Positions 14,583-28,137 of a stretch of 64,000 bases of DNA are shown in pieces (the stretch's first letter is position 1; each line of letters opens with the position of its first letter). Location of the stretch: contig SSNP01000031.1 in NCBI GenBank assembly GCA_006937955.1, positions 1,313,718 through 1,377,717 on the forward strand. The letters run 5' to 3'. The notes below the pieces were generated by a model. It did no database searches, was not told the origin of the DNA, and was given only the letters and a program-made list of their open reading frames with translations. Source of the DNA: Pachypanchax playfairii (taxonomy: Eukaryota > Chordata > Actinopteri > Cyprinodontiformes > Aplocheilidae). Made by a program: the position numbers and the translations under genes.

Positions 14583-14601
14583 GGGGTGGGGGGTGGGAGG
14601 G
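14583..14601 (+). other. G-quadruplex motif
   Basis: Four G-tracts (G4, G6, G3, G3) are separated by single bases, which is a strong quadruplex pattern on the plus strand of jarid2 intron 1. Confidence 0.6.
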
Positions 14602-17600
14602 TTGGACTGCTCAGCCATGGCTGACGAGGCCAACACATTTATCTGTACTTTCTCTTCCTGCACAGAACTCCTCTGTTTTTTTAATGTGATGACTCATTTC
14701 ATTGGATGCAAGAAAATTAATGAACCTCCCAATCTGATGCTTCTATAAACAAAAGGGAAGTGTGTGTAACACGCTGCAGTCAGCTTCTACACATCACGAG
14801 TGGAAACAGAAGCAACAACATTAAGCATTAAATAAAAACAGGCTTTATAGTTACACATTACAAAAGATGTCTAGACTTTATTTGTATGATTAATGAAACT
14901 AATAAGACTTTAGAACCATTTCCACATTCCTACCCTTTAAAATGTACATATAGTCCATGTTGATCTAACCTTAAACCCACTGAGCTTTTATCACTCATTT
15001 TCCTGCCCGAGTCCCAGATTACCCATCAATCCCATTTCATTCCCTTAGCCCAGACGAGCAACCAATCAGAAGGCAGCATGGCAAGGAATATGACAGTAGA
15101 TTGGCTTGTAGGGGGGGAAGGGGTGGAGCATTTAAAGCCATCCCCTAACAACAGCAGTGAGCTGTGAAATGAGTATAAAAGACAGGCAGAATTCACTCAT
15201 CCAGTTTCATTCTCTACAGCTTCAAGTTTTTTCCCTCTTCCTCCTCATTTCTCGCTCAAGTCTCATGCCAGAGCCCATCTGTTTTTCCTCTGCATTTCTC
15301 CTGCACACTTGTTCCGTCTCAGAAAAGTGCTTTCCGTGTCCAACCCCCCCCCCCGACTCCACTCGGCTGTCAGTCTGCATATGACTGCTGACTCTGGACA
15401 GAGCTCTGCCAGGGCGTCAGAAGTCACCCAAACGCTCACAAAAATACACAGTTGCCCGTTGCTGTTGAAGCCACAGAGGCCGGGCTAGCTCCTGGCGGAA
15501 GGAACCCAACATGCCACACACACTTCTACACACATTAGCAGCTCAGCCCGGGTTGAACAGGGTCTCTTCACTGACCTACTTCTTTATCGTCACTCTGAGG
15601 CAAAGACTGAGCATTCGTGCTCAACATGAACTCTCTAAGAGGCAATAAAGATTGACGCTTGCATAATGTGAATGTTCAGGAACAAGAGGGCCCCCCTAAA
15701 ACTCCCCTTCCTACCTCCCTGTTTTTTTTTGTATGGTGAGGAGACGGCAATAATAAAAGGTGCCCCCCTGTGTAGGGTGGAGGTGTTAACAGCCAGTTAC
15801 AGCCTCAAGCAGCCATCTTGTCTGTTTGTGTGCGTGATAAGAAATGAGTAAGAATGGCAGGCAGGGAGACGGCTTGAGAACATTAACTATAAAATCTAAA
15901 AATCTTTCATGTTTTGGAAGACATCATTTTATTTCAGCCCAATAATCATTTTCACAGCAGATTATTTTTTGCAGCAGCAGCAGCAGCAGCTGTGGCCAGA
16001 ACACAGCATCTCCATTCAGAGCGTTTTCAAGATTAGAAAAAAAAAGACCTTGACAAGCTTTCTTGGCTGCCTTACTTACTTCTTTATAAATATTTCTTTT
16101 TCTAAACTTTGACTAAAACTGGCAGAGACAGTTGTAAAACTGTTAATGTTTCCAAATGTCTGGATGACATCTGAGCAAAAACAGCAGGTCTGCAGGATTC
16201 TCTCTTTTTTTTAAGCTTCACTAGAAGAAGTGAATCCTTTTACTCATTGACACTGCAGCTTTATATTATTCATTTTTCATGACTGTTTCCATCTAATTAC
16301 TTACTGTTGGCGATTATGATTATGAAAAAAATCCAGCAGCAATGGCACCAGAAAAGTTACACACTCCAGGAGACAGTCTTCATACACAAACATAACTACA
16401 CCTTAAACTAACGTGTTAAAGTTGATGCCTGAACAAACACACTTGCCTGCAATTTTCATCTAATTGGGAAATTAATCTGACTGGAACATCACTTAAACTA
16501 ATACCAGGAGAGAATTTCCAAACTTCAAAGGGGAGCATCCAGGTTTAAGTTTAAAATAATGTCAACATGAATTAAATGAAGAAACATATGTGGAACAGCT
16601 GATTACAAAAAGACTCTTCAGCTTTGCAAACAAATGCAAAATATTTCTATAAAAAGTTGATAAAACAAAGCAAAAGCCAGAAAGTATAAATCAGGAAATC
16701 CTTAAAAAGAGACACTGATTAGATCTGAACTCCTGTTTTAAACGTTTACCAACAATTATATAAAGTCAGCGTCTTCATCTCTAGATTAAATACCAACAGT
16801 CTGTTAGTCTACGGAGTCTTTTCATAGATTACCAATCAAACTACTAGCTAACAAAGCAGATAGTCTCTTCTAATATTTCTCACGAACAGTAATGGAAATT
16901 TTACAGATACGTTATGAATGAAGCCTGCAAGGTGGACACCTTCTAATCCAATAAAGTACATTTGGTTCTAACGAGGCGACAATTTAGCAAAGTGGTTTCA
17001 GGTATTTTCCAGGGAGAACGGGATGTGGAAGACTTTTTGCTCAGTCACAGGGGTGTAGCATTACCATGCAACGTTTTTGAACGGTGAAACGGCTGGTCAT
17101 GAAATCAGAGCTTAGCAGTCTTAACTGTTAAAGCCGTAACACCTGCAGAGAAACCAGGTGAACATGAAAAGAGGAAAGAGAGGTGCTTCCCAAACACACC
17201 AAAAGGTTGTTACAGATTTCAACCATTACACACATCCATCACAGGAAGCTGAGAGGGGGAAGCATGTGTCCATTGTCGGAGGGTCTCATCAGCCCCCGCC
17301 TTGCTCTTTGAGCCCTGACAATAGCTGCATTGATAACACCTACCAGCACAAAAGACACTAAAGGAAAAGGAGAAGAATCAGAAAAGGAGAAATGGTGTGA
17401 AAATAGAATTGCAGCTTGTAAATAGAATAGGAAAGTCGCGTACGAGACCAACTTTTTCCTACATACTAAAATTACATGGAAATAAATGGGAAACCATACA
17501 AAGATACAGAAGCAGATTAATAATGTTACACTGTCAGCCATTCATTCATTTAGCCAGTTAGTCACATCATGATGGGTCAGGTCGGGTACAGTCACAATAA

Positions 17601-18690
17601 ACTCTGCCAGTGACTGACAACCGGCTTCATACATCAATCCGTCTGACAAGTTTTTCACGCATCACCACCCTCGTTTATGGAAATCATATGCAAACTCGCT
17701 GTCAAGAACTGGAAGCATTTACAAGGGCTGGATTTATTCAATTCCCACACAAGATGATTTTCTCTCTTTGCAATTCAAAAGCAAAAGATATCACTTCTTT
17801 TTGGCAATCTTTGCACTAACAAGGGGGAGAGAACGATAAACTGCAGTAGTTTAAGAGATCTGTCATGTGCAGACACATCCACGCATTTCTACGTACAGAT
17901 GTAGGAAGATGGAAAAAGCTAAATGTGGTTATTAGGAGTAAAATAAAACTAATAAAAAAATTTTTAAAAATAGATCTGAAGGGAGTTATGAACTTGCAAG
18001 CTTGAAACTCTGGGCCTCGAACCGACGGCTCACTCCAGATCTGAACCAATAAATATCCAATTTCTGTCATGTTACAAGGCACGTGCACCTCTGGGCCTCA
18101 TAAATCAATCAGGCGTTTGCAATTTAGGTGACTGTCTGTGACAAACATGAAAGGAAACATTCATCAGGATTTACAGTACGCTAAAGGTGAAACAATGAGG
18201 AAAGTTCAATACTGTAAAATGCAAATAAGACCAGGCAGGTAAAATGGTGACAAAAAGTCAGAAATAGAGAAACTCAAACAGAAAATAAAAGCAAGAAGAT
18301 GGAGTAAACATGTGGCGTTATCTCTCATGATACAACCTCTGCTACTGGATCCATTTGAGGCCATATGTCAGAAGGTTAAATAGCTTAGCTGAATCCTGTA
18401 GACAAGCATTTAGCGTCAGTGAGTCTGATCTGAGTCAAAATAACTGATCCCAGCATCTTGTATTTCTGAGCAAAAAACACAAAGTTGACAATTAGGTTTA
18501 AAGAAAAAAAAGAAAGGCTTTTGACCTGTTTAATTGTATGAATTACCAGGCAGCTAATTTAACCACTTCTGAATGAAGTAACCAACCCCAGTATTAAAAA
18601 TTCACTACACACTCAGCCACTTACTATCACAACTATTATATTTTCTGCCAGGCAAATCGAATTCACCAGCATGACCTCTGTGTGTATATA
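14602..18690. other. intronic stretch with no gene recognised
   Basis: Unique AT-rich DNA. It contains a C11 run at 15344-15354 and a short (CAG)n run at 15971-15990. No open frame exceeds about 100 codons, and none has a recognisable domain. Confidence 0.55.
15971..15990. repeat. (CAG)n trinucleotide repeat, about six units
   Basis: Pure GCA/CAG units on the plus strand, read as CTG in the jarid2 pre-mRNA direction. It is intronic and short. Confidence 0.85.
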
Positions 18691-18910
18691 AAACATGTCA
18701 TTTCAAAGATGTTTGCAAGATCCATCTACTCCAGTAAACGCACCGTTCTGGCAAGCCAGCGGCACTCACAGTCGCAACAACAAATTCACTGCCCATAAAA
18801 ATGAGCTGGAGGATAGTTTTCAGCTTGCCAGAACTCCGGGAGGGAAACTAAATGATTATGTTGCTGTAACAGTTTGGGCCCTCAGAAAACAACAATCAGG
18901 ATATAGGTAA
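18690..18910. other. CNE-like unique segment in jarid2 intron 1
   Basis: A 220-base block of higher complexity than its AT-rich flanks. A 71-codon plus-strand frame covers it but resembles no known protein and has no good splice sites. Conserved non-coding DNA is the likelier reading. Confidence 0.25.
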
Positions 18911-19238
18911 GGATACGGCGGCCAAGTCAAATTAAAAGGGGGTTGATGACAGACAGGAGGAAGGTGAGTGGTAGACTGATTTCATGCACATAATCAAAGC
19001 GGCTACACGCATGTTTGGCTGTTTGTTTCCAACTGTGCTGCTGAGTGAGGCAACTTACAAATATCCTGACCCCAAAATATGTCTAACTTTTTGTGAGTTA
19101 ACACACAGAGGGAGGACAAACATCAATCTTTATCTATGTTTGAACAGCTGTGATGTGCAAAACATGACATGCGAACCAAACTGTGTTAAAGTTTAAATTG
19201 TAAAAAGACACCTTTACAATATGAGGAACCAGGTCCAA

Positions 19239-19319
19239 GTCCCGGACGAGCCCCCAAGTTTAGTAGGGACCCAGTATAAAATAGATTCTGAAAACTTGGG
19301 TAGAGTCTAAAACTTTATT
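19239..19319 (-). mobile_element. possible LTR retroelement remnant: proline-tRNA primer binding site and poly(A) signal
   Basis: On the minus strand, 19239-19256 reads TGGGGGCTCGTCCGGGAC. This is complementary to the 3' end of tRNA-Pro including CCA, with one difference in 18. A primer binding site of this kind sits just after the 5' LTR of many retroviruses and related retroelements. Upstream on the same strand, AATAAA (19314-19319) lies about 58 bases before it, the order expected for R-U5-PBS. The bases on the other side do not match a tRNA-Pro body, which argues against a tRNA pseudogene. No LTR ends, gag or pol were recognised, so this is at most an old fragment. Confidence 0.35.
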
Positions 19320-19329
19320 TTATAACTTA

Positions 19330-22300
19330 TAAACTGGGATATTTATGTAATTTTTTTAGGGGAAAATTGAAGTTGATTGAGCTTAATGCTGTTTTTTTTT
19401 TTGCATTTGAGGCTATTTAGAACATTTGTTTGTGTGTCTGAGTACTTTTTGTTGTGGGGCTGCAAATTGTACTCTACAAGCCAAAACAAAGCCAGAACTA
19501 AAGGGGGCACTTTAGGTTCAGGGCTTCTATTTTTGCCTCAAGAAAACCATTAGCACACAAATAAAGGAGGAAAAAAGAGGCAATTAGGAAAAAGATTTTC
19601 ACCTCACAGTTTGGGACAAAAAAAAAAATCCTTAAAATCTCCACCCCTCCCCCTCTTTCCCTTCACCTACTACACTCAAATGCTAATTCTTTTAAACCTA
19701 TAGAGAGCAAAGGAGGAGGAAGAGTCAACAAATAGAGAAATGGAAAAAAGAACCACAAAGGGTAAAGATGTGTGTAAAAATGATAAAACAGGCAGGATTG
19801 AGAGATTCAGATTGGAAAGCAAATGTAGATGAGAAGGATGTTTAAAAACTACAATTACAGACGGAACAAAGAATGAATTTGATCAGAGGAGCATCAATGA
19901 AGTCAGCAAGCTTCAAAAGCTGATGTTAGCAGCTGACTGTTACCCAACAAGGAAGGATGATTAGGAGAGTAAAATAAATATGGCTAAAACTGAAACAGTG
20001 ACTTTACTTTCCCGTTTTACTTGGAGAATAATAAACAAATAAATTATTTTCCTGCATCCGTCTCTCCATCAGTTGCTTTTAAACCTGGAGCGTGTGCCGA
20101 TTCATATAAATGGTTAACAAAACTGAGTGGAAATTTAGGTTGATAGTTGTTCCTGTGATAATGATGAAATGCCTAATAATTAGACGTTGTTAGTTTGATT
20201 TTGGGTCAGTTAGCCATCTGAGGACCACCATCAAATCAAATGAAAACCTGTCTTTTTTTTCCTCTTTGTGTTACAATAATTATTACATCAAGTTACTTCT
20301 GCTTTGAGCAGCTACTGTTTGACAACATAAGAATTATGTTTTCAATAAAAAAAGAAGTCCTAACTAGTGATTTAAATGGTGAGATTACAGACATAAAAAT
20401 AGGAAACACACCTCTAGGATCCATCATTACAATGACACTGTGCTTCTGACAAAAAAAAATAATTACAGCACATTTATTTATACACGTTCACACAAACTAA
20501 ACAAGCAAAAGGTTTTAACCAATATAATATCACAAACGTATGCATCTCTTTTCTCGTTGTGGAACATGACAATAATTTTAAATAGAAAACATCATCTGTC
20601 ATATGTGACTTTGCGTTATGAGTAATGTGAAATTCCACTCTCGATTTCTGCCACTGAATGAGGAGGCCGCTTACGCAAAATGAGAATCATTGTCAACAAA
20701 GCAGAATAAAACATTTACTGTCAGAAACCAGGTCATCATCACAAAATGTGAAAGTCCACAAGTTTCTTATAAATAATTATGATTTCAGAATTCCTCTCAT
20801 CATCTAGGTGATACAAGGAAATCAGATGACTAATCGAAAGAACAGGATTAGCAAAAAGTAGGTTTGCTATTCTTTGAAAGGGCTCTACAAACGACTGTTT
20901 CCGCCTGTTTGCTTTGGAGTCTAGTTTTTGAAGGAGTCATTTTGAATCCCTATTTCATGTTATCTTAAATTAAAGTAACATATTTTGCATACCTTATACA
21001 AAAAAAATCCCTTCTTATGTGCATTTTCTCAGTTTCACGCTTGATTTTTCTCTGACTCAAACGATTGCAAGACTGAGCTCTTGTGCAAGTGGTGTTTGAA
21101 TGTGGAGTGGGTTAGTAAGAAGCCCATTTTAATCAGACACACACATCACACACTCACGTAAGGGAGGTTGTAATATTTGCATCACTGAGGTAACTTCTGG
21201 CTAGTTCATCCAGGATGTTGCTAAGTGACTTACTCCAGTCTGAAACCTGACAGCCAGCTCAATTTCTAAAGCTTGGTTCAGTTTAGTGGCTTTTCATATG
21301 AGGATCTGCATTTTTGTGATGATTAAAAACTGTATCTGTTTCTTCAGGTGAACATAGCTTCAATGCCATTCCTACAGATTCAACTTGAGCGGGTGATCAG
21401 CTTGATTATCCCCATCCTCCTGGATTGTTCTCATCTGTGATCACAGGTTGGGAATACCAGACCCCCACCACCTCCACAGCTGCCCCAGGACCTGAGATGT
21501 TTGATCCGAGGCCAGAGGAGACCAGCCAGACATTCAGCTCTGGCGCCCTTCCCTTTAGTGCAGCTCACTATAGCTCCCTGCTGTTAGGCCTGAAGGAAAT
21601 CACGCAGCTAAGAGAATTGTAAAAGCTGAGGTTAAAGCAGGGGGGAACAGTACCTTTCACACCCTGACTGCTTTTCTCTGTGGAAATGCTTAAGAAGCAC
21701 ATATTGCACAAAATCAATGAGCAGAAAAGGAAAGAAAAAGATCAATAATGCTTTACTGACTTATCAATTCATACCTTTAGCATTCTACTTTGCATTCACA
21801 AGAAAAAGCCTCAAAGATAAACAAAGAGTGCGTCAGGACACCTTTAAAAGATTATTAAAACAAGGTTAAACTGTTTTTTTTTAATCAATAAAAACATTGT
21901 ATGAACAACTACAGACATTACATACTGAATTGTCCTTGTTTTGATTTGCTCTTTAGGACAAATCAAAATGTACAATCCAAGATTCTGATTGAAAGGAATT
22001 AGACATTATTGTTCTCAATCAACCAAATCCTCCTTCCCTGTCATTTGTCACAACCCTGCAACATCGTAAACATTTTATCTGTACATGTTTCATAATGACA
22101 TCGAGTTCCTGTCCACTCTCCAAAAACAATGAGGAAAATGTTATTGTGAACAGCAAAGAGACGGATGCTGTAAATATTTCTATCGGCAACAACTTCCATT
22201 AAATCAGTCATGATTTGAAAGTGCTGTATAAAGATCCGTTTTATTTCCTGAAAAGGAGGCATGATGCAGTAACTGTGGTCACCAAGCTGCTTTGCCTTGC

Positions 22301-25300
22301 TGGCTGATTCCTCCCTTAGTCTGCCACACTGAATTAAGGCCTCCCTCATAACCAGCCAAATGCTTAGTTAACAGAACACAAAGGAACTCTCAAACGAGAG
22401 GTCATCATCATCCTAAAAAGAACATGAAGATAATTGTTTGATATATGTAAGAATTAAATGACAGAATGATTCATTTCCAGGAGAGGACCTGAACAACAGG
22501 GAGGCCAGGAGGCTTGTTAGTGACAAGGGACACGCTGCTCCATCTTAAAAGAAATGATTCATATAGGACTTCACTTGGTAAGAAAGCTCGTCAGATCACA
22601 ACACATTACAGGAACTGTTATGAGTGTACGCAGAGCGATGAAAACTAACACAATCCCCAGAGTACAAACTCATAGTTCTACGCAAGCGTCTATTTTCACG
22701 GAAAATGTGAACAAGCAGGTTTTTTTTTATGTTTCCAAATCTTAAGCACCATGTTGCATGGTTGTTATGCGTCTGACGGCAAAAGCTGTGACAATCTAAG
22801 CAGAAAAGGAGAGCGTTGTGAAGGAGGATCAATACTCGACTGAGCCTCCGCTCTGTTGCTTCATCCCTCGAGGCTTAATTCGCTGGATGTTTAAAGACGA
22901 CCGAGTCACAATAGGGGATCAGATGGGATTGACCACGGGATGAAAATGTGAGGAGTGTTTATTAAACCGATGTAGCCGAGATGAGGAGAGGGGGAGAAGG
23001 TGAGCGCAGATCGGTCAAGGGGTTGCCGAAGAGATGCCCGTAATGGTTATTAACAGCTAATGCCAGTCTAAGCTATGATGGCTCTGCAATTCAGAAAACA
23101 GGCCGGGAAAACAAACTAACACCTTCTCTTTAAGCTTTTAAAATCAAAACCTCAAGCTGAGCTGAAATTTGAACTACAAACACAAGCACCTGAGGATTAT
23201 TTGTGTTTCTTCTTGGCTAAAACAAAAAAAGACAAAAGATGATGCTTTAAAAAAAAAAGAAGCAAATTGAAAGATCTTTTTTTCTCAACTCGTGTTGCAG
23301 AGCCATCCGTCCTTCATGGGCCTCTTTTAAACCCACAAGGCCAGAGCAAAGACAAAGCTAAAGTGTTGATTCAGCTTCATGGGGATCCTGAACGGATAAG
23401 CGGTGGCAACCACCCCCACCCACACACACAGACGGATGAGTGAGCATGTGTGTCCATGGACATACAAACACATGCACGCAGCCTTTCAGAGCTTGACCAG
23501 CTGTCTCACTCCCCCATCTCCATCCAAACCTGCGGGCGCAGGGGGATATAAATCACTAAAATGAAGACATGCACAAGGGATACACAAGTGGTGTACGTGA
23601 CACACACACAAACACTCAGCACTGAGTCCAAACTTGCCTTATTTTACTTATCGGAGCATTCAAAGTAAAAAAAACTACACAGGTTTTTCAACAAACATAC
23701 ATACAGTTTAACAAATGAAAGTTTCATGGTCATAAACGCGTAACGTTACACAAGTTTGGCTTTAAAAAAGAAAAAACGTTTTCTCACCTACTGACGACAG
23801 GTGTGTCAGACCTTTGGCTGACTGTGTGTGTTGGTGCCAGCATAAAACCAGAGGCTGTGCTCAGTGGCAGCAGCTGATAAGAAGTAAAAAAGATGGTATT
23901 GCATAACAAGAGTTTGTGCTGTGTGTGACATAATGTTGTAGAAACTTAGACAAAGAGGCTAGAGGTTGAGCAGAGACTGTATTTACGTCAGAGTGAAAGG
24001 GACGAGCCACTACTGGTCTGCATTTTACCAGCACAAACTGAAGCCAGCAGCTTACAAATAAATAGATAAGTCTTCTCATTCTCACACTAAAAAGATGAAT
24101 ATGACTTTTTGTTCTGCTCATACCGGCTGAGCACGCAGACCCTGTGAGAAAGAAAATAAGGCCGAAGGGATGTTAGGCTGCACAGCAAACTGAAACGAAC
24201 GCAAAAAATATGCTGCTTGCAAAATCAGGTCAATATTTAAGACCAAAATTTGTGTCAGTGACACACAAGAAAGAATAAGACAGGCCACACATGTTTTCTG
24301 CATTTGCCTATGTGAAAGCAATGTGTAACATAAATTCAGTTTTTTTTATGTCACTGGACTGCAACTGTTGGCGAGAAAATAAGAACATATGGGAGGGAGT
24401 TTCCAAACTTTCTTGAAATGTTCTCAAGAGTTCTTGATTTCCTCGCGTGAGTCACGAGTCCTCGCTGACGGGTCACTGGAGCTTCTAGCAGCTCTGATAA
24501 ACTTCCTCTTTGGTGGTGTTGGTAATCAAACAAATAATAAAATATGAATGAACTCGAATGATTAAGACACTGTGACTAACGTGAAATGCTCTAGGTGACT
24601 CAGTCGTAAAGGTGTTGCACACACCAATTTAATGTCACTTCCGAGTGAAAATTTCCTGAAAAATCAGTTCCCAACAGTCTCAGTTGACCTTTGAAGATTA
24701 AAACAAGTTACTGAATATATCTAATTTCTGTTAATATCCATCAGGATATTTGTATTCTTGTTGACTGCTTTCATCCCATTTTTCAGAAATGATGAAATAA
24801 GCCCAATAATGTGTAGAATTCAATCACAGCGAGTGCAGTAAAATAAACAGACAGTAAATCGCTGTTTCTGTCGCTGCACACTTAGTTTTGCCCCGGTAGC
24901 CATAGTGACAAAAGGGGGTTGCAAAGTGAACCCTGCCATGTTGCACACGTGAGGAGAAGGGAGCTCATGAAAGGCGAATTTGCATTGAAACATAAGGTTA
25001 AATGAAGCGCACCGAGGCTCAAGCACGGTGAAAAAACAACCCCGTGACCCTCTCTTCGTGGTCCTACATGAGGCCCACATTTCATTTGGACAGCCCATGG
25101 ACGAGAGACAGAGACACACACAGGGAGACAGAGATAAAAAGAGGAGAAAAACGGGAGGAGGAGTTGAAGGGGGGTGTGCCTTTGCACTCCCCATTTTGCC
25201 CCTGCTCTCTATTTTTGTTTCCTCTTTTTGTGTGAGCTTGACGCGCACACTCGCAGTGCAATGGATTTTCAACTTGGTCCTCATCAGTTGTGTGCCTGAT

Positions 25301-25820
25301 GAAACAAACACTGACAGCCTCTTTACATTTGTAAAGGCCCCTGCAGCAGCTGTGCTTGTCCCACACACCCACACACACACACACAAAGTGTGTACATCAA
25401 CATGCACTAACACACACCCTTTGAATCAGAGGCCTAGTCCGGCTCGGGCCTACAGGAAGAGCCAACTCTGCACAAAATGGCCTGACGTTCACATTAAAAA
25501 CAAAGTAAACAACCCTGAACGTTACTTCTTGATACTTTATTTATTTCACCCCAAACTACAAACCTTTAATATAAACAAAATAAAAAGCATTTTCCAAAAG
25601 TAAAGCGCATGTTTCTACTGGTAGGAAAGTAATCAATTTATTTATTGTCAAGTCATTTTTCAATATTTTAATTTGCTTGTTTTGGATGTGGGGGGGGGCA
25701 ACTTACACTTGTGTTTCAAGGGAAATAGTTAAGCCAAGCATGTATAATTGTCGTACGCTAATTAAGGGGCGGTAGAAGAGGGGGGAGGGGATCAGAAAAG
25801 GCCATAAGTCCTCTCCTCAG
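19330..25820. other. intronic stretch with no gene recognised
   Basis: Unique AT-rich DNA with short A and T runs. At 24820-25603 a 197-codon minus-strand frame and a 191-codon plus-strand frame overlap. Both run through GA/CT-rich and CA-rich sequence, carry no recognisable domain, and are best read as low-complexity artefacts. A (CA)n run lies at 25370-25385. Confidence 0.55.
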
Positions 25821-25824
25821 ACCT

Positions 25825-25852
25825 GGGGGTGGGGGTGTAAGCAGGGGGGGGG
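25825..25852 (+). other. G-quadruplex motif
   Basis: G5, a T, G5, an eight-base loop and a G9 run on the plus strand inside a wider G-rich block (25765-25856). Confidence 0.55.
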
Positions 25853-27126
25853 CTGGATCTTGTTGTTAGATTGCACGTTTTGAGTCTATTCTAGCCCGAG
25901 CCAGGCATTCTGAATCAACTGCAGCAGCTGGAATCACATGACAGATGTGATACACACGCGGACACACACATCAACATGACGGAAACGCAGCTCCTGCAGC
26001 TTAACACTCAGCTACAGCATTTCGGGAGTTTTTCAGGGCCTATCCAGTTGTAGATAAAAATGACCACACTTATCATCCACTTCTGTGTAATTGTAGGTGA
26101 ATCATTATTTCCCACACGTCTGATTCTCTTTGATTCATCAGATTCACACACAAGCTGGTTAAAAAAAGTGTTGCAACTCACAGGACACGATGGGTGAACA
26201 CCTCAAACTACTTGTCATCTCCACTGAAATTCGACTGCCGTGTTGCAATACATCCAAAAATGAAATGAAAGCTGCTCTTTTCTGAACAGTTTCAAACATC
26301 TGCCTCCTTTAACTTCACTCACAATCACAGATACATCAGCACATTGTGTTACAGACGTGCTGAAAAGAAACACAAAACATCTGCTGGCCAGGAGAGGTCA
26401 TGCAGATGTGTTGGGGAGTTGGAAGCTTTCCCTCCCTTCTTAAATATAAATGATTTATTTAAAAGGGCTTATGCAACTTTTATAAAAGGCAAAAACAAAA
26501 GAATTTATACTGAAAACACTGAGAATAAAGCCAAGTGTTACATCTGACAACTAAAACGTGCTAATTAGGTTAAAGAAATCCTTTCAAACAAATGCAAATA
26601 AACTCATTGTCTCATTGTTCAGTCGCTTCTGCAAACCTGTTGCTCAGAATCACAATAGTTTTATTTTAATGGTGATTGTTTTGGGCTTTTTATACATTTT
26701 GTAAACCAAATTGCCTGCAGGAGTTTTCACATCCTCTCCACATGGTGTGTGAGTGTGTAGAATTGCTCTGCTGACTGAGTTAAACAACAATGTGGTGATA
26801 ACTCACAGCAACAATCTGCACATCAAAGGTCAACAAACTTTTTATAATCTCCAGTCACGGAGGCCCCGGGGCCAACGAAATAAAAGAAAAGAGAGATAAA
26901 ACATGTATAATAATAAGCTCTACGTGTCTCAATGAGGCGAGGTGGTATGTTATTCACACCGTCTAATATCAGAATGATTCTCATCGATGTGAAGGAAGAT
27001 TTCTATTTAAAGCTGAATTGTTCCGTTTCACAGCCTCCTTCCTCTTGAAATTTTCACCAGAAAAGAAAATGGTCGCTTCTCCATCCATAAGCCTCTGCAA
27101 TGCGACTGAACACACACTCACTCACA

Positions 27127-27167
27127 TACACACACACATAGTCTCTGTAAAAAAAAAAAAAAAAAAA
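27127..27167. repeat. short (CA)n followed by A19 homopolymer
   Basis: (CA)n at about 27127-27139 and an uninterrupted A run at 27149-27167. The A run could be a retroposon tail, but no retroposon body was recognised upstream. Confidence 0.8.
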
Positions 27168-27399
27168 GACTGGGTCATTTAAGGAACACGTTGTTCGCGT
27201 GCACAGACCAGGTCCAGGGCTGTTTAATGCAAATTCAGGTGGCTGAGAATGATACCCAGAAGGATGGTGAGCTAAGCCCCCCCGCCCGGTGTGGTAAAAA
27301 AATGGAGTTGTGGTTGCAAAATATCTACTCCTTCACAGAGGTCACGTCGAGACCTGAGAAATTAGCAGCGACCTGACGGACTGAACATCTTCTGGACGG

Positions 27400-27880
27400 C
27401 GGGAGAAGAACCTGAAGTGTCCTCGTGCTTAAAGGGTTTGAATAAATAACCGCACGAGCCTGTTTTCCTGTCTGACCGTTGGAGGAAAATTAAAGAGCCA
27501 CAGCAGCGAAACATGTCGGTTTGTTCACCCGAAAACAAGCAACACGAACTCCATCAGCGGGTTTTATTCCGGTTCGGTTTATCTGCTATCAGACGGTTGT
27601 AGCCTTCTTAAAAAGAAGAAAAGCCGAGATGAAACGCTCAGCATGGGACGAAATGGAAGCTGAAACACAGCCGAGCTATGGCCGACACACGCAGGCTCGT
27701 CTTCACCGAACAGCGAGGAGAAGAAGCAGCGACGAGGACACAAAAAGCGCATATTCTGACAACTATTCCACAAATTTTTTCATTCGAAACTTTTTTATAA
27801 CCTCACACCCGAACCTAGACACGCAGTGCATCCCCTCCATCGCAGGTTAAACGAAGCAAAATGAGCGAAACAATCTGCCC
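27400..27880. other. CpG-richer block just inside jarid2 intron 1
   Basis: CpG density is raised relative to the rest of the intron, about 300-700 bases downstream of the exon. A 109-codon plus-strand frame (27521-27850) starts within it. It is basic, has no known domain, and is not supported by a clear promoter or splice context. Extension of the promoter island is the simplest reading. Confidence 0.35.
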
Positions 27881-28137
27881 CCCTGAAGCAGCCTAAACCC
27901 TGTCTGATGTCGAAGAATCGCTGCAACACAAGACACCAAAATAAACACATCGATCTGTTTAAAACACAAACAATTATTTACACTCTGACACGCTTAATGC
28001 CATTACATTTCAAAAGATAAATGACCCAAATAGTAGACCGATGATAACCTTCACAGCCCAACGATGAAAGTTTATCCATTTTCATCGTGACAAACTTGAA
28101 TAAAGCGGACATTTTAAACACAAACGGCTTTACTTAC

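Larger units (their letters stand above)
1..28137 (-). other. jarid2: jarid2 intron 1 (partial, at least 28 kb)
   Basis: This stretch starts with the GTAAGT donor (28132-28137) and shows no recognisable second exon down to the left edge. The expected next exon (D-D-S-D-G-I-P-W-S-E-E-R) was not found in the reading frames. A very long first intron is usual for vertebrate JARID2. Its content is mostly unique, AT-rich DNA with microsatellites, purine tracts and CNE-like stretches. It holds far fewer recognisable transposons than the upstream side, which suggests, but does not prove, dense cis-regulatory content. Confidence 0.75.

Noticed and set aside
18001..18040. Possible tRNA B box (GGTTCGAGGCC on the minus strand)
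   Set aside because: No A box, acceptor stem or anticodon arm at the right distance.
19231..19256. tRNA-Pro pseudogene
   Set aside because: Only the 3' end with CCA matches; the expected body of the tRNA is absent, so a primer binding site was preferred.
24820..25603. Overlapping 197- and 191-codon frames on opposite strands
   Set aside because: Both cross GA/CT- and CA-rich low-complexity sequence that lacks stops; neither resembles a known family.
27521..27850. 109-codon plus-strand frame near the jarid2 exon
   Set aside because: Basic composition in a CpG-rich block, no domain, no promoter of its own that I can see.
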